From Beroe ovata (Eukaryota > Ctenophora > Nuda > Beroida > Beroidae): a DNA stretch of 22,887 nucleotides. A program made the translations under genes and the position numbers. Numbering within the stretch: the first letter of the stretch is position 1; each line of letters opens with the position of its first letter. The notes under the pieces were generated by a model. The model made no database searches and was not told the DNA's origin. It worked only from the letters and a program-made list of their open reading frames with translations. The DNA lies in the NCBI GenBank assembly GCA_946803715.1, contig CAMPET010000210.1, positions 92,398 through 115,284 on the forward strand, in the 5' to 3' direction. Shown here in pieces: positions 1 to 12,321 of this stretch.

Positions 1-36
1 GTGTGTGTTGTGTGTGTGTGCGTGTGTGTGTGTGTT
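1..36. repeat. GT microsatellite
   Basis: An imperfect (GT)n run with a few interruptions opens the window. It may continue to the left. The reading frame across it is a low-complexity artefact. Confidence 0.9.
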
Positions 37-163
37 TTTTGGGTGAACCATGCAGATACAGCCTCAAAACAAGTCTCGCCACACTGAGAATACCCATGCA
101 GACGAAGCCAGTCATCCGATGTTGTGATAGACAGAAAGAGAGGGAGAAAGAGAGTGCGAGAGA

Positions 164-509
164 ATGTCTCAAGAAGAGTCGGAACCTCCGCGCATAAAGG
201 AGGTATGAAGTATTGAGCAAGACTAGCACAAGACTGGAACCTAACTGGATCGCGACAGACTATAGGATAGTATCTCGCATGGTGGCTCTTCGGTTGATCA
301 ACAGTAACAGGATAATCGATAATATCATGGATCCGATAAGATGTTTACACTTAAACACTGATTACTTATTATATCTGTAAATCAAGTGGTAGGAATAGAT
401 CAAGACGTCTTATCCGTGGGCGAAGATGAAAACAGCACTCGGATTGCGGAATCTCTGGAGAAACGCGGGGTCTTTACATAAAGATCAGCGTACATACAAT
501 CGATACAAG
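164..509 (+). other. Possible small coding exons of an unidentified gene
   Basis: An ATG at 164 opens a 13-codon stretch (MSQEESEPPRIKE) that ends in phase 0 at a plausible donor GTATGA at 203. A possible acceptor at 398 is followed by an open phase-0 stretch from 399 (IKTSYPWAKMKTALGL...) that reaches a possible donor GTACCA at 510, or reads on to a TGA at 570. The two pieces join in frame. I do not recognise the protein, the acceptor has a poor pyrimidine tract, and no partner exon is visible further on. This may be chance. Confidence 0.15.
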
Positions 510-2313
510 GTACCAAACACTGCTACTGATACACCACTACAACCATCCTGGCTCTCCGTGTGGGAGCAATGACGAAAGTTGTTATTGAAACGTGATACTA
601 AAACAGCTGCTTCCACCACGCCTAATGAAAAGATAATGGAGTGCCCCTGCACTAAAATCTGTGATGTCATTCTCAGCTCCCGAATCCACGCAAGAAACTC
701 AGGGAATTCATCAACATACACTGATTTCAACGGATAAACCAGAGATAACAAACGTTTCAGCATCTGGAACTGATGCATCGAAAGGATAAGGAATGTGGAA
801 CATGTAATTTTCAATGATACGAAACATGATATGTAACAGTTTGATCAAGTGAGGGCTGAAATGCCCCCTGATAGGTTAGTGATTGTGCTGTCATTGGCAC
901 AATGTGATTGGTCAGCACACCTGTTCTTATGAGGGACAACCACCAACAAACGATTATTGTTATAGGGGGCAGGGTAATCTAATGAGTTAATGCTTCCATT
1001 AATTTGGGTGACGTAAGTGTTTCATTTTGGGAGTGAAATTCCTGCAGTTAATAACATCATGATTTTTTCATAACAACCAGAAAGGGTTGTGGTTAAGTCA
1101 AGTGGATATTTGATAACATAGTTAGGCAACTCATTGCAGAGTGAGAATCAGTAGATTCAAACTGTATTGGTCAACAGGGATGAAATCAAAAATTATTCTT
1201 ATATGACGGTCAATATCATTAGGGTTTAGATTATATGGACTGCAAAGAACAAACCAAATGTAGATCAAATAGCACTGTAGACCTCTATGATCGTAAAATT
1301 GAGTGTGGACAATGATTGTGTGCACTGTTTTATCATCTCCTATTTCACACTGCACATCAAACTTTAGTGCATTAACAGGGGGCATCTGACCACATGGCAC
1401 ATGGGGTATATAAAGAGTAAAACATTCCAGTTGTAGACTTATCAGTCAATTCAGTTTTGATAATAGCATGCTATATTAGAGAAAGTGAATTACCTGCACT
1501 TATGTAACTTGGTAGTAAAGCCAACCACAGCAAACCTGAGAATAGTTAGATAGTGTATGAGAAACCAAATGGTAATGCTCACAGATTCATGTTAATTGCC
1601 TGCTGAATAAACTCAAGCAGGTGCTTCAACTGAAATCACCTATAATTAGAATCAAATCCATGCTGAGTCTTTATCACAGAATTCGGGTGACATCAATCTG
1701 AGGGAAGATTACTTTCTAGTCAAATAATGAGGATAAAAAAGCGGTAGTTCAAAACCACTAGTCAAATATATTACAGTCACAAGATAGGACAAATAAAATC
1801 ATAGTCCAAACTGCCCCACAGCTACAAAGTATAATGCAGCATAATGAAGTCAATCAAAATTCTGATAATAAAACTGCCAAATAATTAACCTGTTTTAAAA
1901 TCAGTGCTTCCAAATCAATGTTACAATAGGATTAGATAAGAAACCAAGCAATTCAAGAAAAGTTGAACTTACCAAATACATGGCAACATAGAACTCACTT
2001 ATTTTGCAAAACTGTTATAAGTAGAGAATCACATATGATTATGAATGAATGGTAAAACTAAATATGCAATCCACTGGACATGGACATAAAATAGAATCAA
2101 TGACAAGATGATATGAAAAATTAGCAAGTATATTGAACATACTTCACATAAAACATATATGAAGAAAATGATATATAGATCAAATTAGAGCTCCTTAACC
2201 CATCAAAATATCATATGACATTTGAAGTTTTTATATCAATCAATTCAACGCAATTTTTATTGGTGGATTCATATTGGTGGATTTGGTTGCACGCTTTACA
2301 TTTAATTTCAAAT
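510..2313. other. AT-rich non-coding region, no supported gene
   Basis: About 1.8 kb of AT-rich sequence. The reading frames at 485-814 and 1131-1400 on the minus strand are short and lack recognisable domains or splice context. I see no tRNA or rRNA. The only local feature is a TATA-like motif at 1407. Confidence 0.5.
1407..1446 (+). promoter_or_regulatory. TATA-like box with possible initiator
   Basis: TATATAAAG lies at 1407-1415, and a TCAGT initiator-like pentamer follows at 1442-1446, about 35 bases downstream. No coding exon can be attached to it, since the next supported exon begins at 3062. In AT-rich sequence such a pair can arise by chance. Confidence 0.2.
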
Positions 2314-2654
2314 TCACAATCTACAAAGTCGCGGTCGGGTTGTTAGTGCAAATTGCAAATGCAATGCCTGAATTGCGCGGCGCAAAGCAGGCCAGGCGCC
2401 GCGGAATCGAGTATTTGGTATTTGCGTCATGCTGCGTGACAGCGTGAAGTTGCCGTATGTTATCTGTCCACTGTTTCTGGCGCCGCGCGAGCCGCGCGCA
2501 AGAAACAGTGGACAGACGACATCCGGCAAATAAAAACGTTTCGCTTTTGGCTTAAGCCGGAATTGAACTGCACAGCGCACAGCCCAGACCCACGCGCGCT
2601 ATCTACTATAGCTGCATGGATAGTTTGTCCACTATCCCTCCGCACTCCGTGCAA
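2314..2654. promoter_or_regulatory. GC/CpG-rich patch upstream of PCYT2, possible promoter
   Basis: This stretch is strikingly richer in GC and CpG (repeated GCGC, GCGCG, CGCG) than the AT-rich DNA on both sides. It sits about 400-750 bases before the PCYT2 start codon. A CpG-rich promoter or the edge of a mobile element would both look like this. It contains the hairpin at 2463-2516. The minus-strand reading frames here (2314-2580, 2460-2654) look like products of the base composition. Confidence 0.35.
2463..2516. repeat. Perfect 16-bp inverted repeat around a GC-rich loop
   Basis: The left arm TCTGTCCACTGTTTCT (2463-2478) is exactly complementary to the right arm AGAAACAGTGGACAGA (2501-2516). 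The 22-base loop is almost pure GC and is partly self-complementary. It could be a cruciform or RNA hairpin, or the fused ends of a small inverted-repeat element. No transposase is nearby. Confidence 0.85.
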
Positions 2655-3040
2655 AGTGATTTCGATTTCAATTTTAATTTATTTTATTCAAGTTTTGATC
2701 TTCGTGATTTCATAATTGTGTCGATCCTAGATTAATCCAAAGTCTTATCTATAGGGGTGTATGGGTATACTGCAAACATAGCAAAGTACTGGATATCGAT
2801 TTTCTAATCCAAGGATCGGCATAAGAGGGGGGTCCGGACTCTACGGCGGAGGACTCTAAAGTAGATTAAAGTAGTAATGCTAGATTAAACTAGTGATTGT
2901 AATGAAACAAATACTGCTTTGATAACAATAGGAAACTGATCTTTCTTCTCATCTCGATAAGTAAAATTTCCAACTTTCAACTGGAATATCATTGTATACT
3001 GTTTGACCTTCAAATATATATCATTTTCCTCTATAACTGA

Positions 3041-5254
<2,214 letters not shown>

Positions 5255-5912
5255 ACTTATCTGCTCAGATGCTAAGATGTTTTTCCGAGAATTCTCTTTT
5301 TACGCCCCCTTTCAACCATGATTCGAGGTATTGCGACGCGAAAAGAAAATTTGAGTATTCTGAGAGACACTTATTTTTTATGGCTAGATTTATGCCGAAG
5401 ATAACTTAGTTAGATGTCATATTTATCAATCGAGGGACATATGATGTAACGTGATGATATAGATCACAAATATAACTATTTTGCATGGGTTTCGTGTTTC
5501 AGACTTATTGTAAAATAAATGATTCATTTTGTACGATCAATTAATGAACTTCAAAATACTTGATGATGCGGAGACTTCATTAGTTTTGCATCCAGCAATT
5601 TCTATGACAAAACGTTAATGCGATATTTTGTTGTACATATTGTAATGATTTACCTATTTCTGATTGAATGAATTGAGCTTTTGTCTGTAGATACATTTCT
5701 GATTTTCTGTTCGTTTGTTTGATATAGTGTATGTAGATGCAGTTGATTATGCGATATTGGATTTTGTTATATTATGATGGATGATTTACGAATGATTCTA
5801 TTCATTCTTGTTTCATTTCAACCGGAGTCGGTGTTTGACTGATATCAATCAGTGATTGATTTGTACCTGATTAGATAGAATCGTAGTGTGATCAGTGATT
5901 TCCCCATTAGTT
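5255..5912 (+). other. PCYT2 3' UTR and short spacer before flotillin
   Basis: AT-rich sequence after the PCYT2 stop. A canonical AATAAA lies at 5514-5519, about 260 bases past the stop, which is the likely poly(A) signal. The next start codon is at 5913, so the two genes are close and in the same direction. I see no other feature. Confidence 0.6.
5514..5519 (+). terminator. Poly(A) signal AATAAA of PCYT2
   Basis: Canonical hexamer in the AT-rich 3' region of PCYT2, with GT/T-rich sequence following. It is the best candidate for the end of that transcript. Confidence 0.55.
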
Positions 5913-7707
5913 ATGGCAGGATTCTACACCTGTGGTCCCAATGAAGCTCTCATTGTATCAGGTATTAAATCATACCCATTTTCACCGTGATTCTCGATTC
6001 ATTCACTGAAATGAAGATTCAACCATTTAGTTTTTCAAGTGTTAAATCAATGCACTAATTATTTCTCCATCATGATCCTGTCCTCCATTTTAGGCTGCTG
6101 TCACGCGAAGCCGAAGATGGTTGTCGGAGGGCGACTGCTGGTCTTCCCCTGTGTGCAGAAGATAGGTCGCCTGCCTCTCAATGTGATCACCACTAAGATT
6201 GTGACGAGACAAGTTTTCACTAAGCTGGGAGTCCCTATCAATGTTACGGGCACAGCGCAGGTATGGAGAATACGAGATAAGAAGTAGTGTCTAGAAGATG
6301 ACGTATTTCGATTGAGTGAGATCTAATGACGTACAACTTATCTTCATTAACGCCCTCCCACAGCGTGGATTAATCGTAGCAACTCCACTTCAGATTAAGA
6401 TCCACTCCAAAGAGAAGAAGAGCTTGATGTCCGCTGCTGAGTTGTTCATGAACCGCAAGACCTCCGACATCAACAAGATCTGCAGTGAGACGCTGGAGGG
6501 TCACCAGAGGGCCATTATGGGAACCATGACTGTCGAGGACATCTACAAGGACAGGGCAACATTCTCAGAGCAAGTTCTCGAGGTGAGGCATTCCTCACAT
6601 ACTTCATAACATACCTCATAACATGCCATTATTGGGAATCCATGTTTGATGTTGAATATGGAAGAGGTGGACACACTCGTTTATAATTAGACATTGTTTC
6701 TTGGATCAAAGTACCAGCTCCATGTTTTTCACCAATTAAGTCATTACGCAGGAGATTTAGATGCATTAGCATGTTCTCTCAGTTGCTAAATTAGATTTAG
6801 AGAGCCTAAGCGAGTCCGGATCTCTTTTATGTATTGTTACTGTACATTGTTCAAGCTACTAAAGGTAGCTGTGTGTAGAATGCAGAATGTACACTTGGTT
6901 CTACAGAATAGATTAGGAGTTTTCGTGCCACCTGTGAAGGTATTGTATTGTCGCACTTCTAGTGTACAGAAATCTAACAATCGGAAGCGTTAACTCGATT
7001 TGAACGACAATACTGAAACTCGAGTAGAGTGGAAAAACTAATTTACACACTTAGTTTTGCGTGTAATTGAATCTGACGGGGTAATTGAAATATCGTACAT
7101 TGCTCGGAATGTAATTGTTCAAACTTCCACATGTTATCAGAATGTACCAGATATTGGAATGCGATTTCATCACTTCAGCAAATTGCTTGGCTTGTACTTC
7201 GTGACAACTGTATTCTGTAATCAGCTGAGCTAATCACGCATAGTGACCACACGTATACACACACACACACACACACACACATGCACACACCTACATAGGG
7301 GGATTCGGGAGTAGGGCTAGAAATACGGTAAGAACACAGTATCTACTAAATCTCCAGTTTAGATGCGTGGAGGGCGGAGGCTACTAGTATGTTTAGAACT
7401 AGAACTTTCCTCCCAGTGGGACCATATGTAGTGACAAGCGAGAGTCCATCTTTCATATCATGACTGGCCCTATATGATTCATACAAACTCTTTCCCGAGT
7501 CTGACTCCATCATTTTCATTACTATTCTATCCGCAGGTTGCATCAACTGATCTCATGTCCATGGGTATACGAGTCATATCCTACACAATTAATGAGGTGA
7601 CGGACGATGATGGTTACCTCAAGGCTCTCGGTAAGCCGAGGACAGCGGAAGTGAAGAGGGACGCTGATATCGGAAATGCTGAGGCGAAGAGAGATGCTGG
7701 TATTGAG
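5913..7707 (+). CDS. FLOT1: Flotillin-1-like, N-terminal half only (exons 1-4)
   Basis: Flotillins are SPFH/band-7 scaffold proteins on the inner face of plasma-membrane microdomains. Exons are 5913-5961, 6094-6260, 6394-6582 and 7537-7707, all in phase, giving 192 residues of an expected roughly 430. Family marks seen: N-terminal [25 protein letters not shown] with Cys36 at the position of the palmitoylated Cys34 of FLOT1, [51 protein letters not shown] and [17 protein letters not shown]. The sequence is nearer to FLOT1 than FLOT2 in my comparison. After the donor GTGGGT at 7708 no further exon (the Glu/Ala-rich coiled coil) appears anywhere on the plus strand; instead the sequence meets an N at 7821. 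The gene is therefore cut by an assembly join, not shown to be a pseudogene. Confidence 0.93.
6583..7536 (+). other. Flotillin intron 3
   Basis: Intron of about 954 bases between GTGAGG and CCGCAG. It contains a (CA)n run at 7256-7282. I see no coding or RNA feature in it; the minus-strand frame at 7346-7546 overlaps exon 4 and shows no family. Confidence 0.75.
7252..7290. repeat. CA microsatellite
   Basis: About 15 uninterrupted CA units followed by ATGCACACAC, inside flotillin intron 3. Confidence 0.9.
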
Positions 7708-7820
7708 GTGGGTTAAATAGTCCGTGTATCCTAACTACTATAAGGGAAATGATTTGGAGCTTATGGATTATTAGAATGAATTCTGAGTAGTTAACGGCCG
7801 ACATAACCCCTTTTCTGCTC

Positions 7821-7821
7821 N
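7821..7821. other. Ambiguous base N, assembly join
   Basis: A single N separates the flotillin intron from a block that is repeated after the next N at 8688. The left side has no counterpart in the second copy, so this looks like a scaffold join and not a base-calling ambiguity. Confidence 0.75.
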
Positions 7822-8687
7822 TGTCCGAGTTTCTTATGGTCCTTGAGCTATGATAGAAGTTCCAAGACTATAGCTTAATCATCCGCTTGGGTGCAAACTG
7901 CTACCCTGAAACGCTCACTAAACTGACATGTTTTTGACGGCACACTTTTACTAAACAGTCCTCAAATTTTATAACATTTATTAGGGGAATTAGGGAGAGT
8001 GATATCATTGTCTCATTATTTTGACATGGTCATAGAATTGCGAAGGGCAAGTTGATGCGTGAAAAGCTAAAAGTGATTTTAATAAGGATCAATGTTGAGT
8101 AAACAAGCAATATGGTTGGCAAAAAGGTGAAAATCTGACCAAGTAATATAAACTGAGATATTTTCTGATTTCATTTTCTGGGTGGCTCATCCAAACCAAA
8201 AGATGAATCATACTAATCACTCGACATACTGAGTGTTACACTCGGTCTTATCTGATGTACTTCTGTTTGACAGCTAGTGTCACTAATCCGACTTTTTCTC
8301 CGCACATTGCGAAGTCGATTCTTGCCCTCTCCTCGACTGAAGATGTAAATTAAGGCATTCCAAATACTGCCCGTGTAGAATAGTATTATTGTCAGCCAGG
8401 TAGACGCAAAGTATCCCATCGCTATTTCGAAAGTCAGCATAAGTTGATTGGCCGTGTTTACAAGGAGGGAAGACCCGATGATGAGGGTTGAGAACTTGAG
8501 CAGCTTTCGACACGGGATGCCGTTCATGAAGATACTGATAAAAATGAGCGAGTACATCGCCAGGATGAGGAAAAACGGAACAATGATAAAGTAAAGTTGG
8601 AGGTTATCGTTTCTGAAGTGTAGGATGCATCTGTGGTAGTCTTTCTGATAAAGTACGTAGTTGTCGTGAACAGTGTATGAAACAAGG
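7822..8687. repeat. Duplicated block (copy 1), probable alternative haplotype
   Basis: This 866-base block matches 8691-9549 from end to end with scattered substitutions and small indels. It is bounded on both sides by single Ns (7821 and 8688). The differences inside the receptor coding part are almost all synonymous. The simplest reading is the same locus assembled twice from two alleles. Confidence 0.85.
8213..8687 (-). pseudogene. Partial duplicate of the GPCR 3' coding end
   Basis: Minus-strand open frame identical to the last ~158 residues of the receptor at 9075-10034 except for Met in place of Leu216 (IFMNGIPC against IFLNGIPC). It runs open from the N at 8688 down to the same stop (ending SVTLSMSSD). 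It lacks the N-terminus and transmembrane segments 1-4. It is not evidence of a real second gene, because the cut coincides with an assembly join. A genuine recent tandem paralogue is the alternative. Confidence 0.8.
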
Positions 8688-8688
8688 N
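8688..8688. other. Ambiguous base N, assembly join
   Basis: Copy 1 stops at GAAACAAGG just before this N, at the place that corresponds to 9541-9549 in copy 2. Copy 2 then starts three bases after the N. This is the signature of two overlapping contigs placed end to end. Confidence 0.8.
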
Positions 8689-9074
8689 GGTTGTCCGAGT
8701 TTCTAATGGTGTTTGAGCTATGGTAGAAGTTCCAAGACTATAGCTTAATCATCCGCTTGGGTGCTGAAATGCTCGCTAAACTGACATGTTTTTGACGGCA
8801 CACTCTTACTAAACAGTCCTCAAATTTCATAACATTGATTAGGGGAATTAGGGAGAGTGATATCATTGCCTTCATTATTTTGATATTGTCATAGAATTGC
8901 GAAGGGCAAGTTGATGCGTGAAAAGGTAAAAGTGATTTTAATAAGGATCAATGTTGAGTAAAGAAGCAATATGGTTGGCAAATTGATTCACAAAAAGGTG
9001 AATATCAGACCAAGTAAAGATATTTTCTGATTTCATTTTCTGGGTGGTTCATCTAAACCAAACGATGAATCATA

Positions 9075-10034
9075 CTAATCACTCGACATACTGAGTGTTA
9101 CGCTCGGTCTTATCTGATGTACTTCTGTTTGACAGCTAGTATCACTAATGCGACTCTTTCTTCGCACATTGCGAAGTCGATTCTTGCCCTCTCCTCGACT
9201 GAAGATGTAAATTAAAGCATTCCAAATACTGCCCGTGTAGAATAGTATTATTGTCAGCCAGGTAGACGCAAAGTATCCCATTGCTATTTCGAAAGTCAGC
9301 ATAAGTTGATTGGCCGTGTTTACGAGGAGGGAAGATCCGATGATGAGGGTTGAGAACTTGAGCAGCTTTCGACACGGGATGCCGTTCAGGAAGATACTGA
9401 TAAAAATGAGCGAGTACATCGCCAGGATGAGGAAAAACGGAACGATGATAAAGTACAGCTGGAGATTATCGTTTCTGAAGTGTAGGATGCACCTGTGGTA
9501 GTCTTTCTGATAGAGTACGTAGTTGTCGTGAACAGTGTATGAAACAAGGATAACTGTTAGTTGCACAAGGGCAGGTAACCATGACAACACCATCAGCATC
9601 TTGGCAGCTGTCTCGTTGAACATGGTGCGGTGATACATCGGCAGAATCAGAGCAAAGAATCTGTCTATCGTGAGAGGCAGGAGGACTGTTAGAGGACATA
9701 TCCAGAAAGTTGATCCAATAATCGTGTAGACAGCGCACCATTCATTTGAATTACCGGCATTCTTATCATATCCCAGGAATATTGGATCAATCATGCCCAA
9801 CCCTCGAATAACCCCTAAAACAGCCATTATGGCATCTTCAAACTCCACATTGAGGAGTAGTAATCTCTGTATCGGACTGAGCAGACTTCCGCTAGACGTC
9901 AGCAGAAGAAAGATAGCTCGGAATGTGAGGGCACACCCCAGAATTCCCACGATAAGGAGACACACTCCGTTGATGTAGGTGGGTGTGCAGTTGGTCTCTG
10001 GATCAGGGCAGGGGAAAGTGGTGACATTGATCAT
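9075..10034 (-). CDS. Seven-transmembrane G-protein-coupled receptor, rhodopsin-class-like
   Basis: An intronless 319-residue receptor of the plasma membrane; ligand unknown. Seven hydrophobic segments lie at about 22-46, 55-80, 98-122, 142-166, 190-215, 222-248 and 252-277. The short N-terminus has possible N-glycosylation sites at Asn3 (NVT) and Asn15 (NCT). Cys100 at the start of TM3 and Cys182 in the second extracellular loop are placed for the usual disulfide. The DRY position reads DRF (124-126), and the TM7 region has NALIYIF (272-278) in place of NPxxY. The C-tail is short, basic (GKNRLRNVRRKSR) then Ser/Thr-rich, with potential phosphorylation sites. The start codon has a GCC context. 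I cannot assign a subfamily or ligand; an orphan or lineage-expanded receptor is likely. Confidence 0.88.
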   Translation of the reverse strand: MINVTTFPCPDPETNCTPTYINGVCLLIVGILGCALTFRAIFLLLTSSGSLLSPIQRLLLLNVEFEDAIMAVLGVIRGLGMIDPIFLGYDKNAGNSNEWCAVYTIIGSTFWICPLTVLLPLTIDRFFALILPMYHRTMFNETAAKMLMVLSWLPALVQLTVILVSYTVHDNYVLYQKDYHRCILHFRNDNLQLYFIIVPFFLILAMYSLIFISIFLNGIPCRKLLKFSTLIIGSSLLVNTANQLMLTFEIAMGYFASTWLTIILFYTGSIWNALIYIFSRGEGKNRLRNVRRKSRISDTSCQTEVHQIRPSVTLSMSSD

Positions 10035-10916
10035 GGCTGGTAAGGGGAAGTTGGGTCATGGGTGAGAACGGAATACAATCTTGAACAGCACATCATATGA
10101 TTCATAAAATTCCCTGACCGACCACGTTTAAATCAAGAAGTTGAATTGCATCACTACTGTAATTAGTGAAATTATAGAACTGTCTAGGATGATTTGCAAG
10201 GAGCACTTGTTTCGGAAATCGGAAGATCATAATAAATGCAGCTATGTAGACGCGCGTTGTAGGTGTCGAAAGACAGCAAGATTGATTGGAGGAGGTTGAT
10301 GAAAGAGCGGAGTAATAAACAAAAACTACACTAACTACACAGTATAAGACAGCCACAAAATGAGGAAGACTATGTTTTCGTCAGACAAAAGGAAGGAGTT
10401 CCTCCTTTCAAGAAAAAGGTATTTTCCTCGAAATAAAGGATTTACCATATGGGATTAATATAATTGACCTGTGTATACGTGTATAATGATAGTGACCTAG
10501 CTGAGATATAACAAACGACAAAACAATTGAGTAAACTCGCGTGGTTTCGTAGAGCACTGTAGTTACCTCATGGGACTTATGTAGGTAACTGTGGCTAATG
10601 TAATAATTGTTGGAATATTATTCACCGATCGAAATTATTCAACTTGGTACGGTCAGTGAATAGTAACTAACATCAAAAGATATTCATGGACACACACATC
10701 AAAAAATTGTGTGTCAAAAGCAGATAAACCTATATATCCGTGGACTCTAAAGAAATGAAAAGTTGAAGAAAAAACACTCCAAACCGATTATCTCCTCGGA
10801 ATGTGGAATTCCTATTTCGAATGTGGATTGTTTCGAAAGGTCTTTATCCTCATAGAATTTTGTGGGAAGAGAGTAGACGAGATATCGATTATAAACAGTG
10901 GTATTGCTGTCAGTTA

Positions 10917-10985
10917 TGAGTCAACCTGGTGTGGGAATGTGTCTGTGTGCCTTTGTGTCTGCCCGAGTTGGTGTGTGTGTCGAGA
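10917..10985. repeat. GT-rich low-complexity tract
   Basis: Degenerate GTGT-rich stretch interrupted by short non-repeat words. It gives rise to meaningless Cys/Val-rich reading frames. Confidence 0.7.
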
Positions 10986-11802
10986 AGTGTAGAGCAACAG
11001 GTGAAGAAGATATATTGTCTAAAGAAAGGTAGCTATCCGTATGACAGTATGACAGCTTCGACCACTTTGATAAGTCATATCAAACTTCCAGAGAATTACC
11101 ATGCCGTATCTGATAGAATGCGCTCGAACTTAGGGATCCACGTGATGACGACGATCCAACTGAAAGCGTCAGATAGAGGAGACAGAAAACTTAGGTACCG
11201 TAGCCTACATACCTACCTAATGAGATGGGACCCCAGATCTGCAATCTACAATCGGTATCCTTAAATGACCCATGTGCGCAAATTTAGTACCTGAATTAAA
11301 AGAAAATCCGAGCAACTCAATGAGCAGTTTATCAAATACGACGCTAGCCGGCAACCACCTATCAACGCACGTATATTAAAGTTGTATATGACAGTCATAG
11401 CCATGAACTATATATCTATTCGATGCCTGGTAATTAGTAAATACATGCCTGGTAATAACGTTCATACCTACTTGGTCTGAGAAGAACTGACTTGTTCTAG
11501 GTCATTTAGAGTTAGAGCTACATTAGAGGTAGATTATTTCTGGAAAAGCGTGTTATTGGGAGCAAGGAACATGATATATACGAGCGTCGTACTGCATAAT
11601 CAGGTGAATTATGGCATTGAATAATGGCATAATTGATGAGCAAGTTACTGTGGATAATCAAGGGGAAGTTGGTCCGCGGTCGCACTTAAATGGAGGACCC
11701 AGCAAACGCAAACGCTAACCAGCATTAGATTATAGTCATGTATTATGAATGGGGGGAGAAAGTTTTTACTCCCGTCATATAACAAGCGATGACCTTCGCC
11801 TC

Positions 11803-11887
11803 CCACACACACACACACAAACACACACAGCAAACACACACAAACACAAACACACACACAAACACACACTCACACAGTCACACACAC
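11803..11887. repeat. CA-rich microsatellite
   Basis: About 85 bases of interrupted (CA)n with ACAAACAC variants. The Cys/Val and Thr/His frames on either strand are composition artefacts. Confidence 0.9.
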
Positions 11888-11952
11888 TGTGCGTTGCATT
11901 GAAACGACGAAAGATGGAGGGTAATAACGGCTGTAATTAATAGGCGAATGAG

Positions 11953-11980
11953 AAAGATATAAAGATATAAAGATATAAAG
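11953..11980. repeat. Short tandem repeat, 8-bp unit AAAGATAT
   Basis: Three and a half perfect copies of AAAGATAT, about 170 bases before the first candidate exon of the last gene. Confidence 0.85.
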
Positions 11981-12147
11981 AATGAAAAGTCAGCAACTAG
12001 ACTTCCCCAGTCGACCTTGTGTAGCTGTGATTACTTTTGTTATCTACATGGTGAACCGGAAGGAGGGGCTATAGAATTTGTTATAGCCTTTGAATTCTGA
12101 AAAGAGTCCATTGTTATGTTCAAACACCCGGGAGAAATTGATTGAAG

Positions 12148-12226
12148 ATGAAAAATAATAGAGTGAGAAATTATGGACTCAAACTTGAACTTACCAAACG
12201 TGTCGAAGAGTTAAGAGAGATGGAAG
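12148..12226 (+). CDS. Candidate first exon of the downstream long gene
   Basis: An ATG at 12148, with an in-frame TGA three codons before it, opens 26 codons of charged, coiled-coil-like sequence (MKNNRVRNYGLKLEL then TKRVEELREME) up to a good donor GTAAAT at 12227. It ends with one base of a split codon, but the next exon with its usual acceptor at 12321 needs two. The join is therefore out of frame. Either this exon uses an internal donor (GTGAGA at 12163, phase 0, with acceptor at 12307, which would fit), or it belongs to another transcript, or the true start lies elsewhere. Confidence 0.35.
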
Positions 12227-12321
12227 GTAAATTCCTGTTTTTTTATCTCGAGAATACATAGCGCTTGCGACAATATATCTAGTTTTACAAGGTTATCAAG
12301 TTTTAAGGGGATAACTTTCAG

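Larger units (their letters stand above)
10035..12147. other. Intergenic region without a supported gene
   Basis: About 2.1 kb, AT-rich. It presumably contains the GPCR promoter (minus strand) and the 5' flank of the next gene. Simple repeats occur at 10917-10985, 11803-11887 and 11953-11980. A short perfect inverted repeat GACACAC/GTGTGTC lies at about 10689-10715. Reading frames at 10102-10356 (minus) and 10929-11264 (plus) have no recognisable domain. Confidence 0.5.

Noticed and set aside
10102-10356. 84-codon minus-strand frame just upstream of the GPCR, with a hydrophobic signal-like start
   Set aside because: Ends 67 bases before the receptor ATG, has no domain, and is short enough to be chance or a 5' leader.
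11645-11940. Cys/Val-rich and Thr/His-rich frames over the CA tract
   Set aside because: Direct products of a microsatellite.
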